Assembly (NCBI RefSeq): GCF_907165205.1
Contig: NC_058196.1
Coordinates: 4,816,501-4,880,500, forward strand
Direction of reading: 5' to 3'
DNA: 64,000 nt
Source of the DNA: Coccinella septempunctata
Taxonomy: Eukaryota; Arthropoda; Insecta; Coleoptera; Coccinellidae
Each line of letters opens with the position of its first letter. Within the stretch, counting starts at the first letter, position 1. Under the pieces are notes generated by a model. It did no database searches and was not told where the DNA came from. It was given only the letters and a program-made list of their open reading frames with translations. Made by a program: the position numbers and the translations under genes. This document shows, in pieces, positions 46,101 through 58,800 of the stretch.

Positions 46101-49100
46101 CCAAGATGAAAATCTAAACGGAGGGAGATAGGCTTTCAGGAATGCTTGCAATAGATTCAGCGTATTCGAGAACCCATATTTTCATAACAATTTTCAATAG
46201 ATTGGACAGTGTTCAGGAAAAAATCGAATTTATTGTTTCTCCATTTTTCATTTTCGAGTTGACTTCGAAGAGCTCTCTTGAGTGCAATTCTCTATGGAAT
46301 CATCAACTGTTTAGTTTGGTGGAATCAACAAAGTAAGTATTGTACACTCCATATCCTGAGACAGTAGTAGGACACCATGATTTTCAGGCAGAGGAGCAAA
46401 TAGGACATTTTAGGGGGTCAAACTCCTTGCTCATTTTTGACCCAAAAAATCGAAATTTTCGAAATTAAGTTTCTGTGCTAGTATGGAAGCCTTATTAACG
46501 CTGATTACAAAACCCTAAATCCCAAATGGATCAGACGAAAATAGCAGGAGCTATCGCAGATTGAAATTTGCGATTTTCGAAAAATGCCATTTCCAAGATG
46601 AAAATCTAAACGGAGGGAGATAGGCTTTCAGGAATGCTTGCAATAGATTCAGCGTATTCGAGAACCCATATTTTCATAACAATTTTCAATAGATTGGACA
46701 GTGTTCAGGAAAAAATCGAATTTATTGTTTCTCCATTTTTCATTTTCGAGTTGACTTCGAAGAGCTCTCTTGAGTGCAATTCTCTATGGAATCATCAACT
46801 GTTTAGTTTGGTGGAATCAACAAAGTAAGTATTGTACACTCCATATCCTGAGACAGTAGTAGGACACCATGATTTTCAGGCAGAGGAGCAAATAGGACAT
46901 TTTAGGGGGTCAAACTCCTTGCTCATTTTTGACCCAAAAAATCGAAATTTTCGAAATTAAGTTTCTGTGCTAGTATGGAAGCCTTATTAACGCTGATTAC
47001 AAAACCCTAAATCCCGAATGGATCAGACGAAAATAACAGGAGATATCGCAGATTGAAATTTGCGATTTTTGAAAAATGCCATTTCCAAGATGAAAATCTA
47101 AACAGAGGGAGATAGGCTTGCAGAAATGCTTCCAATAGATTCAGCGTATTCAAGAACCCATATCTTCATAACAATTTATAATATATTGGAAAGTGTTCAG
47201 GAAAAAATCGAATTTATTGTTTTTCCATTTTTCATTTTCGAGTTGACTTCGAAGAGCTCTCTGGAGTGCAATTCTCTATGGAATCATCAACTGTTTAGTT
47301 TGGTGGAATCAACAAAGTAAGTATTGTACACTCCATATCCTGAGACAGTAGTAGGACACTATGATTTTCAGGCAGAGGAGCAAATAAGTCATTTTAGGGG
47401 GGTCTAACCCCTTGTTCATTTTTGACCCAAAAAATCGAAATTTTCAAAATTGAGTTTCTGTGCTAGTAGGGAAGCCTCATTAACGTTGATTACAAAACCG
47501 TAAATCCCGAATGGATCAGACGAAAATAACAGGAGATATTGCAGATTGAAATTTGCGATTTTTGAAAATTGCCATTTCCAAGATGAAAATCTAAACGGAG
47601 GGGGATAGGCTTTCAGGAATGCTTGCAATAGATTCAGCGTATTCGAGAACCCATATCTTCATAACAATTTTTAATATATTGGAAAGTGTTCAGGAAAAAA
47701 TCGAATTTATTGTTTTTAAATTTTTCATTTTCGAGTTGACTTCGAAGAGCTCTCTGGAGTGCAATTCTCTATGGAATCATCAACTGTTTGGTTTGGTGGA
47801 ATCAACAAAGTAAGTATTGTACACTCCATATCCTGAGACAGTAGTAGGACACTATGATTTTCAGGCAGAGGAGCAAATAAGTCATTTTAGGGGGGTCTAA
47901 CCCCTTGTTCATTTTTGACCCAAAAAATCGAAATTTTCAAAATTGAGTTTCTGTGCTAGTAGCGAAGCCTTATTAACGCTGATTACAAAACCGTAAATCT
48001 CAAATGGATCAGACGAAAATAACAGGAGATATTGCAGATTGAAATTTGCGATTTTTGAAAATTGCCATTTCCAAGATGAAAATCTAAACGGAGGGGGATA
48101 GGCTTTCAGGAATGCTTGCAATAGATTCAGCGTATTCGAGAACCCATATCTTCATAACAATTTTCAATATATTGGAAAGTGTTCAGGAAAAAATCGAATT
48201 TATTGTTTTTCCATTTTTCATTTTCGAGTTGACTTCGAAGAGCTCTCTGGAGTGCAATTCTCTATGGAATCATCAACTGTTTAGTTTGGTGGAATCAACA
48301 AAAAAAGTTTTGTACACTCCATATCCTAAGACAGTAGTAGGACAACATGATTTTCAGGCAGACTAGCAAATAGGTCATTTTAGGGGGGTCAAACCCCTTG
48401 CTCATTTTCGACCGAAAAAATCGAGATTTTCAAAATTGGGTTTTTGTGCTCAGGATGGAAGCTTCATCAACGCTGATTACAAAACCGTGAATCCCAAGTG
48501 GATCAAACAAAAATAACAGGAGCTATCGCAGATTGAAATTTGCTATTTTTGAAAAATGCCATTTCCAAGATGAAAATCTAAACGGAGGGAGATAGGCTTT
48601 CAGGAATGGTTGCAATAGATTCAGCGTATTCGAGAACCATATTTTCATAACAATTTTTAATATATTGAACAGTGTTCAGGAAAAAATCGAATTTATTATT
48701 TTTCCATTTTTCATTTTCGAGTTGACTTCGAAGAGCTCTCTGGAGTGCAATTCTCTATGGAATCATCAACTGTTTAGTTTGGTGGAATCAACAAAGTAAG
48801 TATTGTACACTCCATATCCTAAGACAGTAGTAGGACACCATGATTTTCAGGCAGAGGAGCAAGTAGGTCATTTTAGGGGGGTCAAACCCCTTGCTCATTT
48901 TTGACCCAAAAAATCGAGATTTTCGAAATTGAGTTTTTGAGCTAGGATGAAAGCCTTATCAACGCTGATTACAAAACCGTAAATCTCAAATGGATCAGAC
49001 GAAAAGAACAGGAGCTATCGCAGATTGAAATTTGCGATTTTTGAAAAAAGCCATTTCCAAGATGAAAATCTAAACAGAGGGAGATAGGCTTTCAGGAATG

Positions 49101-50839
49101 CTGGCAATAGATTCAGCGTATTCAAGAACCCATATCTTCATAACAATTTTTAATATATTGGACAGTGTTCAGGAAAAAATCGAATTTATTGTTTTTCCAT
49201 TTTTCATTTTCGAGTTGACTTCGAGGAGCTCTCTGGAGTGCAATTCTCTATGGAATCATCAACTGTTTAGTTTGGTGGAATCAACAAAGTAAGTATTGGA
49301 CACTCCATATACTAAGACAATAATAGGACACCATGATTTTCAGGCAGAGGAGCAAATAGGTCATTTTGGGGGGGTCAAACCCCTTGCTCATTTTTGACTC
49401 AAAAAATCGAGATTTTCGAAATTGAGTTTTTGAGCTAGGATGAAAGCCTCATCAACGCTGATAACAAAACCGTAAATCTCAAATGGATCGGACGAAAATA
49501 ACAGGAGCTATCGCAGATTGAAATTTGCGATTTTTGAAAAATGCCATTTCCAAGATGAAAATCTAAACGGAGGGAGATAGGCTTTCAGGAATGCTTGCAA
49601 TAGATTCAGCTTATTCGAGAACCCATATCTTCATAACAATTTTTAATATATTGGACAGTGTTCAGGAAAAAATCGAATTTATTGTTTTTCCATTTTCATT
49701 TTTGGGGGGTCAAACCCCTTGCTCATTTTTGACCCAAAAAACTGAGATTTTCGAAATTGAGTTTTTGAGCTAGGATGAGAGCCTCATCAACGCTGATTAC
49801 AAAACCGTAAATCCCAAATGGATCAGACGAAAATAACAGGAGCTATCGCAGATTGAAATTTGCGATTTTTGAAAAATGACATTTCCAATATGAACATCTT
49901 AACGGAGAGAGATAGGCTTTCAGGAATGCTTGCAATAGATTCAGCGTATTCGAGAACCCATATCTTCATAACAATTTTTAATATATTGGACAGTGTTCAG
50001 GAAAAAATCGAATTTATTGTTTTTCCACTTTTCATTTTCGAGTTGACTTCGAGGAGATCTCTGGAGTGCTATTCTCTCTGGAATCATCAACTTTTTAGTT
50101 TGGTGGAATCAACAAAGTAAGTATTGTACACTTCATATCCTAAGACAGTAGTAGGACACCATGATTTTCAGGCAGAGGAGCAAATAGGTCATTTTTACGG
50201 GGTCAAACCCCTTGCTCATTTTTGACCCAAACAATCGAGATTTTCGAAATTGAGTTCTTGAGCTAGGATGAAAGCCTTATCAACGCTGATTACAAAACCG
50301 TAAATCCCAAATGGATCAGACGAAAATAACAGGAGCTATCGCAGATTGAAATTTGCGATTTTCGAAAAATGACATTTCCAAAATGAACATCTTAACGGAG
50401 AGAGATAGGCTTTCAGGTATGCTTGCAATAGATTCAGCGTATTCGAGAACCCATATCTTCATAACAATTTTTAATATATTGGACAGTGTTCAGGAAAAAA
50501 TCGAATTTATTGTTTTTCCATTTTTCATTTTCGAGTTGACTTCGAGGAGATCTCTGGAGTGCTATTCTCTCTGGAATCATCAACTTTTTAGTTTGGTGGA
50601 ATCAACAAAGTAAGTATTGTACACTTCATATCCTAAGACAGTAGTAGGACACCATGATTTTCAGGCAGAGGAGCAAATAGGTCATTTTTGCGGGGTCAAA
50701 CCCCTTGCTCATTTTTGACCCAAACAATCGAGATTTTCGAAATTGAGTTCTTGAGCTAGGATGAAAGCCTTATCAACGCTGATTACAAAACCGTAAATCC
50801 CAAATGGATCAGACGAAAATAACAGGAGCTATCGCAGAT

Positions 50840-53800
50840 TGAAATTTGCGATTTTCGAAAAATGACATTTCCAAAATGAACATCTTAACGGAGAGAGATA
50901 GGCTTTCAGGTATGCTTGCAATAGATTCAGCGTATTCGAGAACCCATATCTTCATAACAATTTTCAATATATTGGACAGTGTTCAGGAAAAAATCGAATT
51001 TATTGTTTTTCCATTTTTCATTTTCGAGTTGACTTCGAGGAGATCTCTGGAGTGCTATTCTCTATGAAATCATCAACTTTTTAGTTTGGTGGAATCAACT
51101 GAGTAAGTATTGTACACTCCATATCCTAAGACAGTAGAAGGACACCATGATTTTCAGGCAGAGGAGCAAATAGGTCATTTTTGGGGGGTCAAACCCCTTG
51201 CTCATTTTTGACCCAAAAAATCGAGATTTTCGAAATTGAGTTGTTGAGCTAGGATAAAAGCCTTATCAACGCTGATTACAAAACCGTAATCCCGAATGGA
51301 TCAGACGAAAATATCAGGAGATATCGCAGATTGAAATTTTCGATTTTGAAAATTGCCATTTCCAAGATGAAAATCTAAACGGAGGGAGATAGGCTTTCAG
51401 GAATGCTTGCAATAGATTCAGCGTATTCGAGAACCCATATTTTCATAACAATTTTCAATATATTGTACAGTGTTCAGGAAAAAATCGAATTTATTGTTTT
51501 TCCATGTATCATTTTCGAGTTGACTTCGAGGAGCTCTCTGGAGTGCAATTCTCTATGGAATCATCAACTGTTTGTTTTGGTGGAATCAACAAAGTAAGTA
51601 TTGTACACTCCATATCCTAAGACAGTAGTAGGACACCATGATTTTCAGGCAGATAAGCAAATAGGTCATTTTAGGGGGGTCAAACCCCTTGCTCATCTTT
51701 GACCCAAAAAATCGAGATTTTCGAAATTGAGTTTTCGAGCTAGGATGAAAGCCTTATTAACGCTGATAAAAAAACCGTAAATCCCAAATGAATCAAACGA
51801 AAATAACAGGAGTTATCGCAGATTGAAATTTGCGATTTTTGAAAAATGCCATTTCCCAGATGAAAATCTAAACGGAGGGAGATAGGCTTTCAGGAATGCT
51901 TGCAATAGATTCAGCGTATTCGAGAACCCATATCTTCATAACAATTTTTAATATATTGGACAGTGTTCAGGAAAAAATCGAATTTATTGTTTTTCCATTT
52001 TTCATTTTCGAGTTGACTTCTAAGAGCTCTCTGGAGTGCAATTCTCTATGGAATCATCAACTGTTTAGTTTGGTGGAATCAACAAAGTAAGTATTGTACA
52101 CTCCATATCCTGAGACAGTAGTAGGACACCATGATTTTCAGGCAGAGGAGCAAATAGGTCATTTTTGGGGGGTCAAACCCCTTGCTCATTTTTGACCCAA
52201 AAAAATCGGGATTTTCGAAATTGAGTTTTTGAGCTAGGATGGAAGCCTTATCAACGCTGATTACAAAATCGTAAATCCCAAATGGATCAGACTAAAATAA
52301 CAGGAGATATCGCAGATTGAAATTTGCGATTTTTGAAAAATGCCATTTCCCAGATGAAAATCTAAACGGAGGGAGATAGGCTTTCAGGAATGCTTGCAAT
52401 AGATTCAGCGTATTCGAGAACCCATATTTTCTTAACAATTTTCAATATATTGGACAGTGTTCAGGAAAAAATCGAATTTATTGTTTCTCCATTTTTCATT
52501 TTCGAGTTGACTTCGAGGAGCTCTCTGGAGTGCAATTCTTTATGGAATCATCAACTGTTTAGTTTGGTGGAATCAACAAAGTAAGTATTGTACACTTCAT
52601 ATCCTAAGACAGTAGTAGGACATCATGATTTTCAGGCAGAGGAGCAAGTAGGTCATTTTTGCGGGGTCAAACCCCTTGCTCATTTTTGACCCAAACAATC
52701 GAGATTTTCGAAATTGAGTTCTTGAGCTAGGATGAAAGCCTTATCAACGCTGATTACAAAACCGTAAATCCCAAATGGATCAGACGAAAATAACAGGAGC
52801 TATCGCAGATTGAAATTTGCGATTTTCGAAAAATGACATTTCCAAAATGAACATCTTAACGGAGAGAGATAGGCTTTCAGGTATGCTTGCAATAGATTCA
52901 GCGTATTCGAGAACCCATATCTTCATAACAATTTTCAATATATTGGACAGTGTTCAGGAAAAAATCGAATTTATTGTTTTTCCATTTTTCATTTTCGAGT
53001 TGACTTCGAGGAGATCTCTGGAGTGCTATTCTCTATGAAATCATCAACTTTTTAGTTTGGTGGAATCAACTGAGTAAGTATTGTACACTCCATATCCTAA
53101 GACAGTAGAAGGACACCATGATTTTCAGGCAGAGGAGCAAATAGGTCATTTTTGGGGGGTCAAACCCCTTGCTCATTTTTGACCCAAAAAATCGAGATTT
53201 TCGAAATTGAGTTGTTGAGCTAGGATAAAAGCCTTATCAACGCTGATTACAAAACCGTAATCCCGAATGGATCAGACGAAAATATCAGGAGATATCGCAG
53301 ATTGAAATTTTCGATTTTGAAAATTGCCATTTCCAAGATGAAAATCTAAACGGAGGGAGATAGGCTTTCAGGAATGCTTGCAATAGATTCAGCGTATTCG
53401 AGAACCCATATTTTCATAACAATTTTCAATATATTGTACAGTGTTCAGGAAAAAATCGAATTTATTGTTTTTCCATGTATCATTTTCGAGTTGACTTCGA
53501 GGAGCTCTCTGGAGTGCAATTCTCTATGGAATCATCAACTGTTTGTTTTGGTGGAATCAACAAAGTAAGTATTGTACACTCCATATCCTAAGACAGTAGT
53601 AGGACACCATGATTTTCAGGCAGATAAGCAAATAGGTCATTTTAGGGGGGTCAAACCCCTTGCTCATCTTTGACCCAAAAAATCGAGATTTTCGAAATTG
53701 AGTTTTCGAGCTAGGATGAAAGCCTTATCAACGCTGATTACAAAATCGTAAATCCCAAATGGATCAGACTAAAATAACAGGAGATATCGCAGATTGAAAT

Positions 53801-55840
53801 TTGCGATTTTTGAAAAATGCCATTTCCCAGATGAAAATCTAAACGGAGGGAGATAGGCTTTCAGGAATGCTTGCAATAGATTCAGCGTATTCGAGAACCC
53901 ATATTTTCTTAACAATTTTCAATATATTGGACAGTGTTCAGGAAAAAATCGAATTTATTGTTTCTCCATTTTTCATTTTCGAGTTGACTTCGAGGAGCTC
54001 TCTGGAGTGCAATTCTTTATGGAATCATCAACTGTTTAGTTTGGTGGAATCAACAAAGTAAGTATTGTACACTTCATATCCTAAGACAGTAGTAGGACAT
54101 CATGATTTTCAGGCAGAGGAGCAAGTAGGTCATTTTAGGGGGGTCAAACCCCTTGCTCATTTTTGACCCTAAAAATCGAGATTTTCGAAATTGAGTTTTC
54201 GAGCTAGGATGAAAGCCTTATTAACGCTGATAAAAAAACCGTAAATCCCAAATGGATCAGACGAAAATAACAGGAGTTATCGCAGATTGAAATTTGCGAT
54301 TTTTGAAAAATGCCATTTCCTAGATGAAAATCTAAACGGAGGGAGATAGGCTTTCAGGAATACTTGCAATAGATTCAGCGTATTCGAGAACCCATATCTT
54401 CATAACAATTTTTAATATATTGGACAGTGTTCAGGAAAAAATCGAATTTATTGTTTTTCCATTTTTCATTTTCGAGTTGACTTCGAAGAGCTCTCTGGAG
54501 TGCAATTCTCTATGGAATCATCAACTTTTTAGTTTGGTGGAATCAACAAAGTAAGTATTGTACACTTCATATCCTAAGACAGTAGTAGGACACCATGATT
54601 TTCAGGCAGAGGAGCAAATAGGTCATTTTTGGGGGGTCAAACCCCTTGCTCATTTTTGACCCAAAAAATCGAGATTTTCGAAATTGAGTTCTTGAGCTAG
54701 GATGAAAGCCTTATCAACGCTGATTACAAAACCGTAAATCCCAAATGGATCAGACGAAAATAACAGGAGCTATCGCAGATTGAAATTTGCGATTTTTGAA
54801 AAATGACATTTCCAATATGAACATCTTAACGGAGAGAGATAGGCTTTCAGGTATGCTTGCAATAGATTCAGCGTATTCGAGAACCCATATCTTCATAACA
54901 ATTTTCAATATATTGGACAGTGTTCAGGAAAAAATCGAATTTATTGTTTTTCCATTTTTCATTTTCGAGTTGACTTCGAGGAGATCTCTGGAGTGCTATT
55001 CTCTATGAAATCATCAACTTTTTAGTTTGGTGGAATCAACTGAGTAAGTATTGTACACTCCATATCCTAAGACAGTAGAAGGACACCATGATTTTCAGGC
55101 AGAGGAGCAAATAGGTCATTTTTGGGGGGTCAAACCCCTTGCTCATTTTTGACCCAAAAAATCGAGATTTTCGAAATTGAGTTGTTGAGCTAGGATGAAA
55201 GCCTTATCAACGCTGATTACAAAACCGTAATCCCGAATGGATCAGACGAAAATATCAGGAGATATCGCAGATTGAAATTTTCGATTTTGAAAATTGCCAT
55301 TTCCAAGATGAAAATCTAAACGGAGGGAGATAGGCTTTCAGGAATGCTTGCAATAGATTCAGCGTATTCGAGAACCCATATTTTCATAACAATTTTCAAT
55401 ATATTGTACAGTGTTCAGGAAAAAATCGAATTTATTGTTTTTCCATGTATCATTTTCGAGTTGACTTCGAGGAGCTCTCTGGAGTGCAATTCTCTATGGA
55501 ATCATCAACTGTTTGTTTTGGTGGAATCAACAAAGTAAGTATTGTACACTCCATATCCTAAGACAGTAGTAGGACACCATGATTTTCAGGCAGATAAGCA
55601 AATAGGTCATTTTAGGGGGGTCAAACCCCTAGCTCATCTTTGACCCAAAAAATCGAGATTTTCGAAATTGAGTTTTCGAGCTAGGATGAAAGCCTTATTA
55701 ACGCTGATAAAAAAACCGTAAATCCCAAATGAATCAAACGAAAATAACAGGAGTTATCGCAGATTGAAATTTGCGATTTTTGAAAAATGCCATTTCCCAG
55801 ATGAAAATCTAAACGGAGGGAGATAGGCTTTCAGGAATGC
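50840..55840 (+). repeat. Higher-order repeat of four monomers (~1,970 bp)
   Basis: The unit with the ccaaaatgaacatcttaac-type variant and tctatgaaatc recurs at 50846, 52817 and 54787. The next unit, with atattgtacagtg and ccatgtatcatt, recurs at 51403, 53374 and 55344. Spacing is 1,970-1,971 bp. The third and fourth units are not in strict register, so the higher-order repeat is a mosaic. Confidence 0.82.
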
Positions 55841-58800
55841 TTGCAATAGATTCAGCGTATTCGAGAACCCATATCTTCATAACAATTCTCAATATATTGG
55901 ACAGTGTTCAGGAAAAAATTTTTCCATGTTTCATTTTCGAGTTGACTTCGAGGAGCTCTCTGGAGTGCAATTCTCTATGGAATCATCAACTGTTTTCTTT
56001 GGTGGAATCAACAAAGTAAGTTTTGTACACTCCATATCCTAAGACAGTAGTAGGACAACATGATTTTCAGGCAGAGGAGCAAATAGGTCATTTTGGGGGG
56101 GTCAAACCCCTTGCTCATTTTTGACCCAAAAAATCGAGATTTTCGAAATGAGTTTTTGAGGTAGGATGAAAGCCTCATCAACGCTGATTACAAAACCGTA
56201 AATCCCAAATGGATCAGACAAAAATAACAGGCGCTATCGCAGATTGAAATTCGCGATTTTTGAAAAATGCCATTTTCAAGATTAAAATCTAAACGGAGGG
56301 AGATAGGCTTTCAGGAATGCTTGCAATAGATTCAGCGTATTCGAGAACCCATATCTTCATAACAATTTTTAATATATTGGACAGTGTTCAGGAAAAAATC
56401 GAATTTATTGTTTTTCCATTTTTCATTTTCGAGTTGACTTCTAAGAGCTCTCTGGAGTGCAATTCTCTATGGAATCATCAACTGTTTAGTTTGGTGGAAT
56501 CAACAAAGTAAGTATTGTACACTCCATATCCTGAGACAGTAGTAGGACACCATGATTTTCAGGCAGAGGAGCAAATATGTCATTTTGGGGGGGTCAAACC
56601 CCTTGCTCATTTTTGACCCAAAAAATCGAGATTTTCGAAATTCAGTTTTTGAGCTAGGATGGAAGCCTCATTAACGCTGATAAAAAAACCGTAAATCCCA
56701 AATGGATCAGACGAAAATAACAGTAGTTATCGCAGATTGAAATTTGCGATTTTTGAAAAATGCCATTTCCAAGATGAAAATCTAAACGGGGGGAGATAGG
56801 CTTTCAGGAATGCTTGCAATGGATTCAGCGTATTCGAGAACCCATATCTTCATAACAATTTTTAAAATATTGGACAGTGTTCAGGAAAAAATCGAATTTA
56901 TTGTTTTTCCATTTTTCATTTTCGAGTTGACTTCGAAGAGCTCTCTGGAGTGCAATTCTCTATGGAATCATCAACTGTTTAGTTTGGTGGAATCAACAAA
57001 GTAAGTATTGTACACTCCATATCCTGAGACAGTAGTAGGACACCATGATTTTCAGGCAGAGGAGCAAATAGGTCATTTTGGGGGGGTCAAACCCCTTGCT
57101 CATTTTTGACCCAAAAAAATCGGGATTTTCGAAATTGAGTTTTTGAGCTAGGATGGAAGCCTTATCAACGCTGATTACAAAATCGTAAATCCCAAATGGA
57201 TCAGACGAAAATAACAGGAGCTATCGCAGATTGAAATTTGCGATTTTTGAAAAATGCCATTTCCCAGATGAAAATCTAAACGGAGGGAGATAGGCTTTCA
57301 GGAATGCCTGCAATAGATTCAGCGTATTCGAGAACCCATATTTTCTTAACAATTTTCAATATATTGGACAGTGTTCAGGAAAAAATCGAATTTATTGTTT
57401 CTCCATTTTTCATTTTCGAGTTGACTTCGAGGAGCTCTCTGGAGTGCAATTCTCTATGGAATCATCAACTGTTTAGTTTGGTGGAATCAACAAAGTAAGT
57501 ATTGTACACTCCATATCCTGAGACAGTAGTAGGACACTATGATTTTCAGGCAGAGGAGCAAATATGTCATTTTGGGGGGGTCTAACCCCTTGTTCATTTT
57601 TGACCCAAAAAATCGAAATTTTCAAAATTGAGTTTCTGTGCTATTAGGGAAACCTTATTAACGCTGATTACAAAACCGTTAATCCTGAATGGATCAGACG
57701 AAAATAACAGGAGATATTGCAGATTGAAATTTGCGATTTTTGAAAATTGCCATTTCCAAGATGAAAATCTAAACGGAGAGGGATAGGCTTTCAGGAATGC
57801 TTGCAATAGATTCAGCGTATTCGAGAACCCATATCTTCATAACAATTTTTAATATATTGGAAAGTGTTCAGGAAAAAATCGAATTTATTGTTTTTCCATT
57901 TTTCATTTTCGAGTTGACTTCGAAGAGCTCTCTGGAGTGCAATTCTCTATGGAATCATCAACTGTTTAGTTTGGTGGAATCAACAAAGTAAGTATTGTAC
58001 ACTTAATATCCTGAGACAGTAGTAGGACACTATGATTTTCAGGCAGAGGAGCAAATAAGTCATTTTAGGGGGGTCTAACCCCTTGTTCATTTTTGACCCA
58101 AAAAATCGAAATTTTCGAAATTGAGTTTCTGTGCTAGTGGGGAAGCCTTATTAACGCTGATTACAAAACCGTAAATCCCGAATGGATCAGACGAAAATAA
58201 CAGGAGATATTGCAGATTGAAATTTGCGATTTTTGAAAATTGCCATTTCCAAGATGAAAATCTAAACGGAGGGGGATAGGCTTTCAGAAATGCTTGCAAT
58301 AGATTCAGCGTATTCGAGAACCCATATCTTCATAACAATTTTTAATATATTGGAAAGTGTTCAGGAAAAAATCGAATTTATTGTTTTTCAATTTTTCATT
58401 TTCGAGTTGACTTCGAAGAGCTCTCTGGAGTGCAGTTCTCTATGGAATCATCAACTGTTTAGTTTGGTGGAATCAACAAAGTAGGTTTTGTACACTTCAT
58501 ATCCTAAGACAGTAGTAGGCCAACATGATTTTCAGGCAGAGGAGCAAATAGGTCATTTTAGGGGGGTCAAACCCCTTGCTCATTTTCGACCGAAAAAATC
58601 GAGATTTTCAAAATTGGGTTTTTGTGCTCAGGATGAAAGCTTTATCAACGCTGATTACAAAACCTTGAATCCCAAATGGATCAGACGAAAATAACAGGAG
58701 CTATCGCAGATTGAAATTTGCAATTTTTGAAAAATGCCATTTCCCAGATGAAAATCTAAACGGAGGGAGATAGGCTTTCAGGAATGCTTGCAATAGATTC

